Origin: Companilactobacillus kimchii DSM 13961 = JCM 10707
Lineage (GTDB): Bacteria > Bacillota > Bacilli > Lactobacillales > Lactobacillaceae
DNA: 64,000 nt
NCBI RefSeq assembly: GCF_001435445.1
Contig: NZ_AZDH01000009.1
Location: forward strand, 62,001-126,000
Reading direction: 5' to 3'
Both the position numbers and the translations under genes were made by a program. The notes beneath the pieces are model-generated. The model saw only the letters and a list, made by a program, of their open reading frames with translations, had not been told where the DNA came from and made no database searches. Each line of letters begins with the position of its first letter. The stretch's first letter is position 1. Shown piece by piece: positions 63,425 through 64,000 of the stretch.

Positions 63425-63461
63425 TATAGTGAAAACGAGCTACGTAGGCCTGCTTCGCTCT
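63425..63461. repeat. Short relative of the long hairpin repeat
   Basis: TATAGTGAAAACGAGCTACG (63425-63444) agrees at 19 of 20 positions with 45261-45280, and TGCTTCGCTCTC matches 45379-45390. The central stems of the long copy are replaced by TAGGCC. It abuts the stop codon of the minus-strand permease gene. Confidence 0.75.
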
Positions 63462-64000
63462 CTATTCTGATCTTAAGGCTGTGGCTGCATCTTTTCTTGC
63501 TGCCATTCGAGCTGGGATGTGTCCACCGATTACTGTCAAAATAGTACTGATAATAATCAAGACTATCGCATGAACTGGGTTCAGTTGGGCTACTCCGCTT
63601 AGATCGGTTAGTCCTTTTAATACGGCATTGATAGGGAAGGTTGCTAACCAAGCAATTAAGATACCTAACACACCTGAGGAAACTCCTAAGATGGTTGTTT
63701 CAGCATCGAAGACACGGGTAACGTCTTTCTTTCTAGCACCCAAAGCTTTCAAAATACCAATTTCTTTGGTTCTTTCAAGAACTGAAGTGTATGTGATAAT
63801 ACCGATCATGATCATACTTGTTACTAATGAGATACCGGCAAAGGCAACTAAGACATAGGTGATAGCATCCATTAAACCACCTGTAAGATTTGAAACTTGT
63901 CCGGCTAGGTCAGTGTAAATGACTTTGTCAGAGGCTTTCTTCCCCTTGTTGTACTTATCAAGATAATTTAATACTTTATCTTTAGTTTTAAAAGTACTTG
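63462..64000 (-). CDS. ABC transporter permease, FtsX/MacB family (5' end outside window)
   Basis: C-terminal 178 residues of a permease; the open frame continues to the right edge. An extracellular segment (LNYLDKYNKGKKASDKVIYTDLAG) leads into the last three helices with the FtsX-domain block SVLERTKEIGILKALGARKKDV and the end IPARMAARKDAATALRSE. These are characteristic of MacB-type permeases that export peptides or drugs with a separate ATPase, which is presumably outside the window. Its stop codon directly abuts the short hairpin repeat, which might serve as its terminator. Confidence 0.9.
   Translation of the reverse strand, partial: STFKTKDKVLNYLDKYNKGKKASDKVIYTDLAGQVSNLTGGLMDAITYVLVAFAGISLVTSMIMIGIITYTSVLERTKEIGILKALGARKKDVTRVFDAETTILGVSSGVLGILIAWLATFPINAVLKGLTDLSGVAQLNPVHAIVLIIISTILTVIGGHIPARMAARKDAATALRSE

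Overview
The window looks like chromosome from a low-GC Gram-positive bacterium of the family Lactobacillaceae. The evidence is the AT-rich sequence, strong AGGAGG ribosome binding sites, frequent TTG starts, many sugar phosphotransferase (PTS) genes, cre sites for CcpA, a MucBP/SLAP surface protein, an oleate hydratase, fluoride channel pairs and LytTR/DUF3021, DUF1836/DegV and YueI families. Gene content would fit Companilactobacillus or a neighbouring genus, but that is inference from protein style. I saw no rRNA, tRNA, CRISPR array, prophage or complete insertion sequence.

Layout. 1-3050: the end of a cellobiose-type PTS IIC, a small unknown gene, yueI and prs. 3100-7900: a trehalose operon (treR, PTS IIBC, GH65 phosphorylase). 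7970-9030: a short oxidoreductase and a convergent unknown gene. 9190-13930: a beta-glucoside regulon with an antiterminator gene, two RAT/terminator switches, three cre sites, a IIBCA permease and a GH1 6-phospho-beta-glucosidase. 14000-25200: a surface protein, a P-type ATPase, a HAD/membrane/IscA-like operon, two tandem PF10131-like membrane proteins and a methyltransferase. 25289-31240: CNNM/CorC, an HTH coiled-coil protein, a 6-phosphogluconate dehydrogenase, paired FluC, DUF805, SRAP and RlmA. 31320-34120: a structured repeat, oleate hydratase and a TetR regulator. 34230-38270: a LexA-box-controlled cluster of overlapping genes (nuclease-helicase, PD-(D/E)XK protein, sce7725-like protein). 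38500-48680: a dehydrogenase, YitT, a flavodoxin-fold reductase, two tandem LTA-synthase-like proteins, a DMT transporter, an aldo/keto reductase and an SDR. 48790-52270: a glucose-family IICB and IIA, a lone IS150-type OrfA and a DeoR regulator. 52500-53460: LytTR-DUF3021. 53460-56130: a second copy of the structured repeat and an HrtBA-like ABC exporter with its divergent TetR gene. 56230-61670: two tandem APC permeases and a large unknown membrane-anchored protein. 61700-64000: a structured leader, DUF1836-DegV, and the end of an FtsX-type permease.

How it works together. Much of the window is catabolite-controlled sugar uptake. Trehalose, beta-glucosides and a glucose/maltose-type sugar each have a PTS permease, and the trehalose IIBC lacks its own IIA and could borrow one from the beta-glucoside or glucose-type system. 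The most notable non-metabolic item is the SOS-controlled cluster at 34.2-38.3 kb. It joins a Cas4/RecB-like nuclease fused to a DinG/XPD-type helicase, whose iron-sulfur cysteines are missing, to a second nuclease-fold protein and an sce7725-like protein. It is the best candidate for an undescribed DNA repair or defence system. Two families of strongly folded intergenic repeats (31.3/53.5 kb and 45.3/63.4 kb) are the other unexplained structures.
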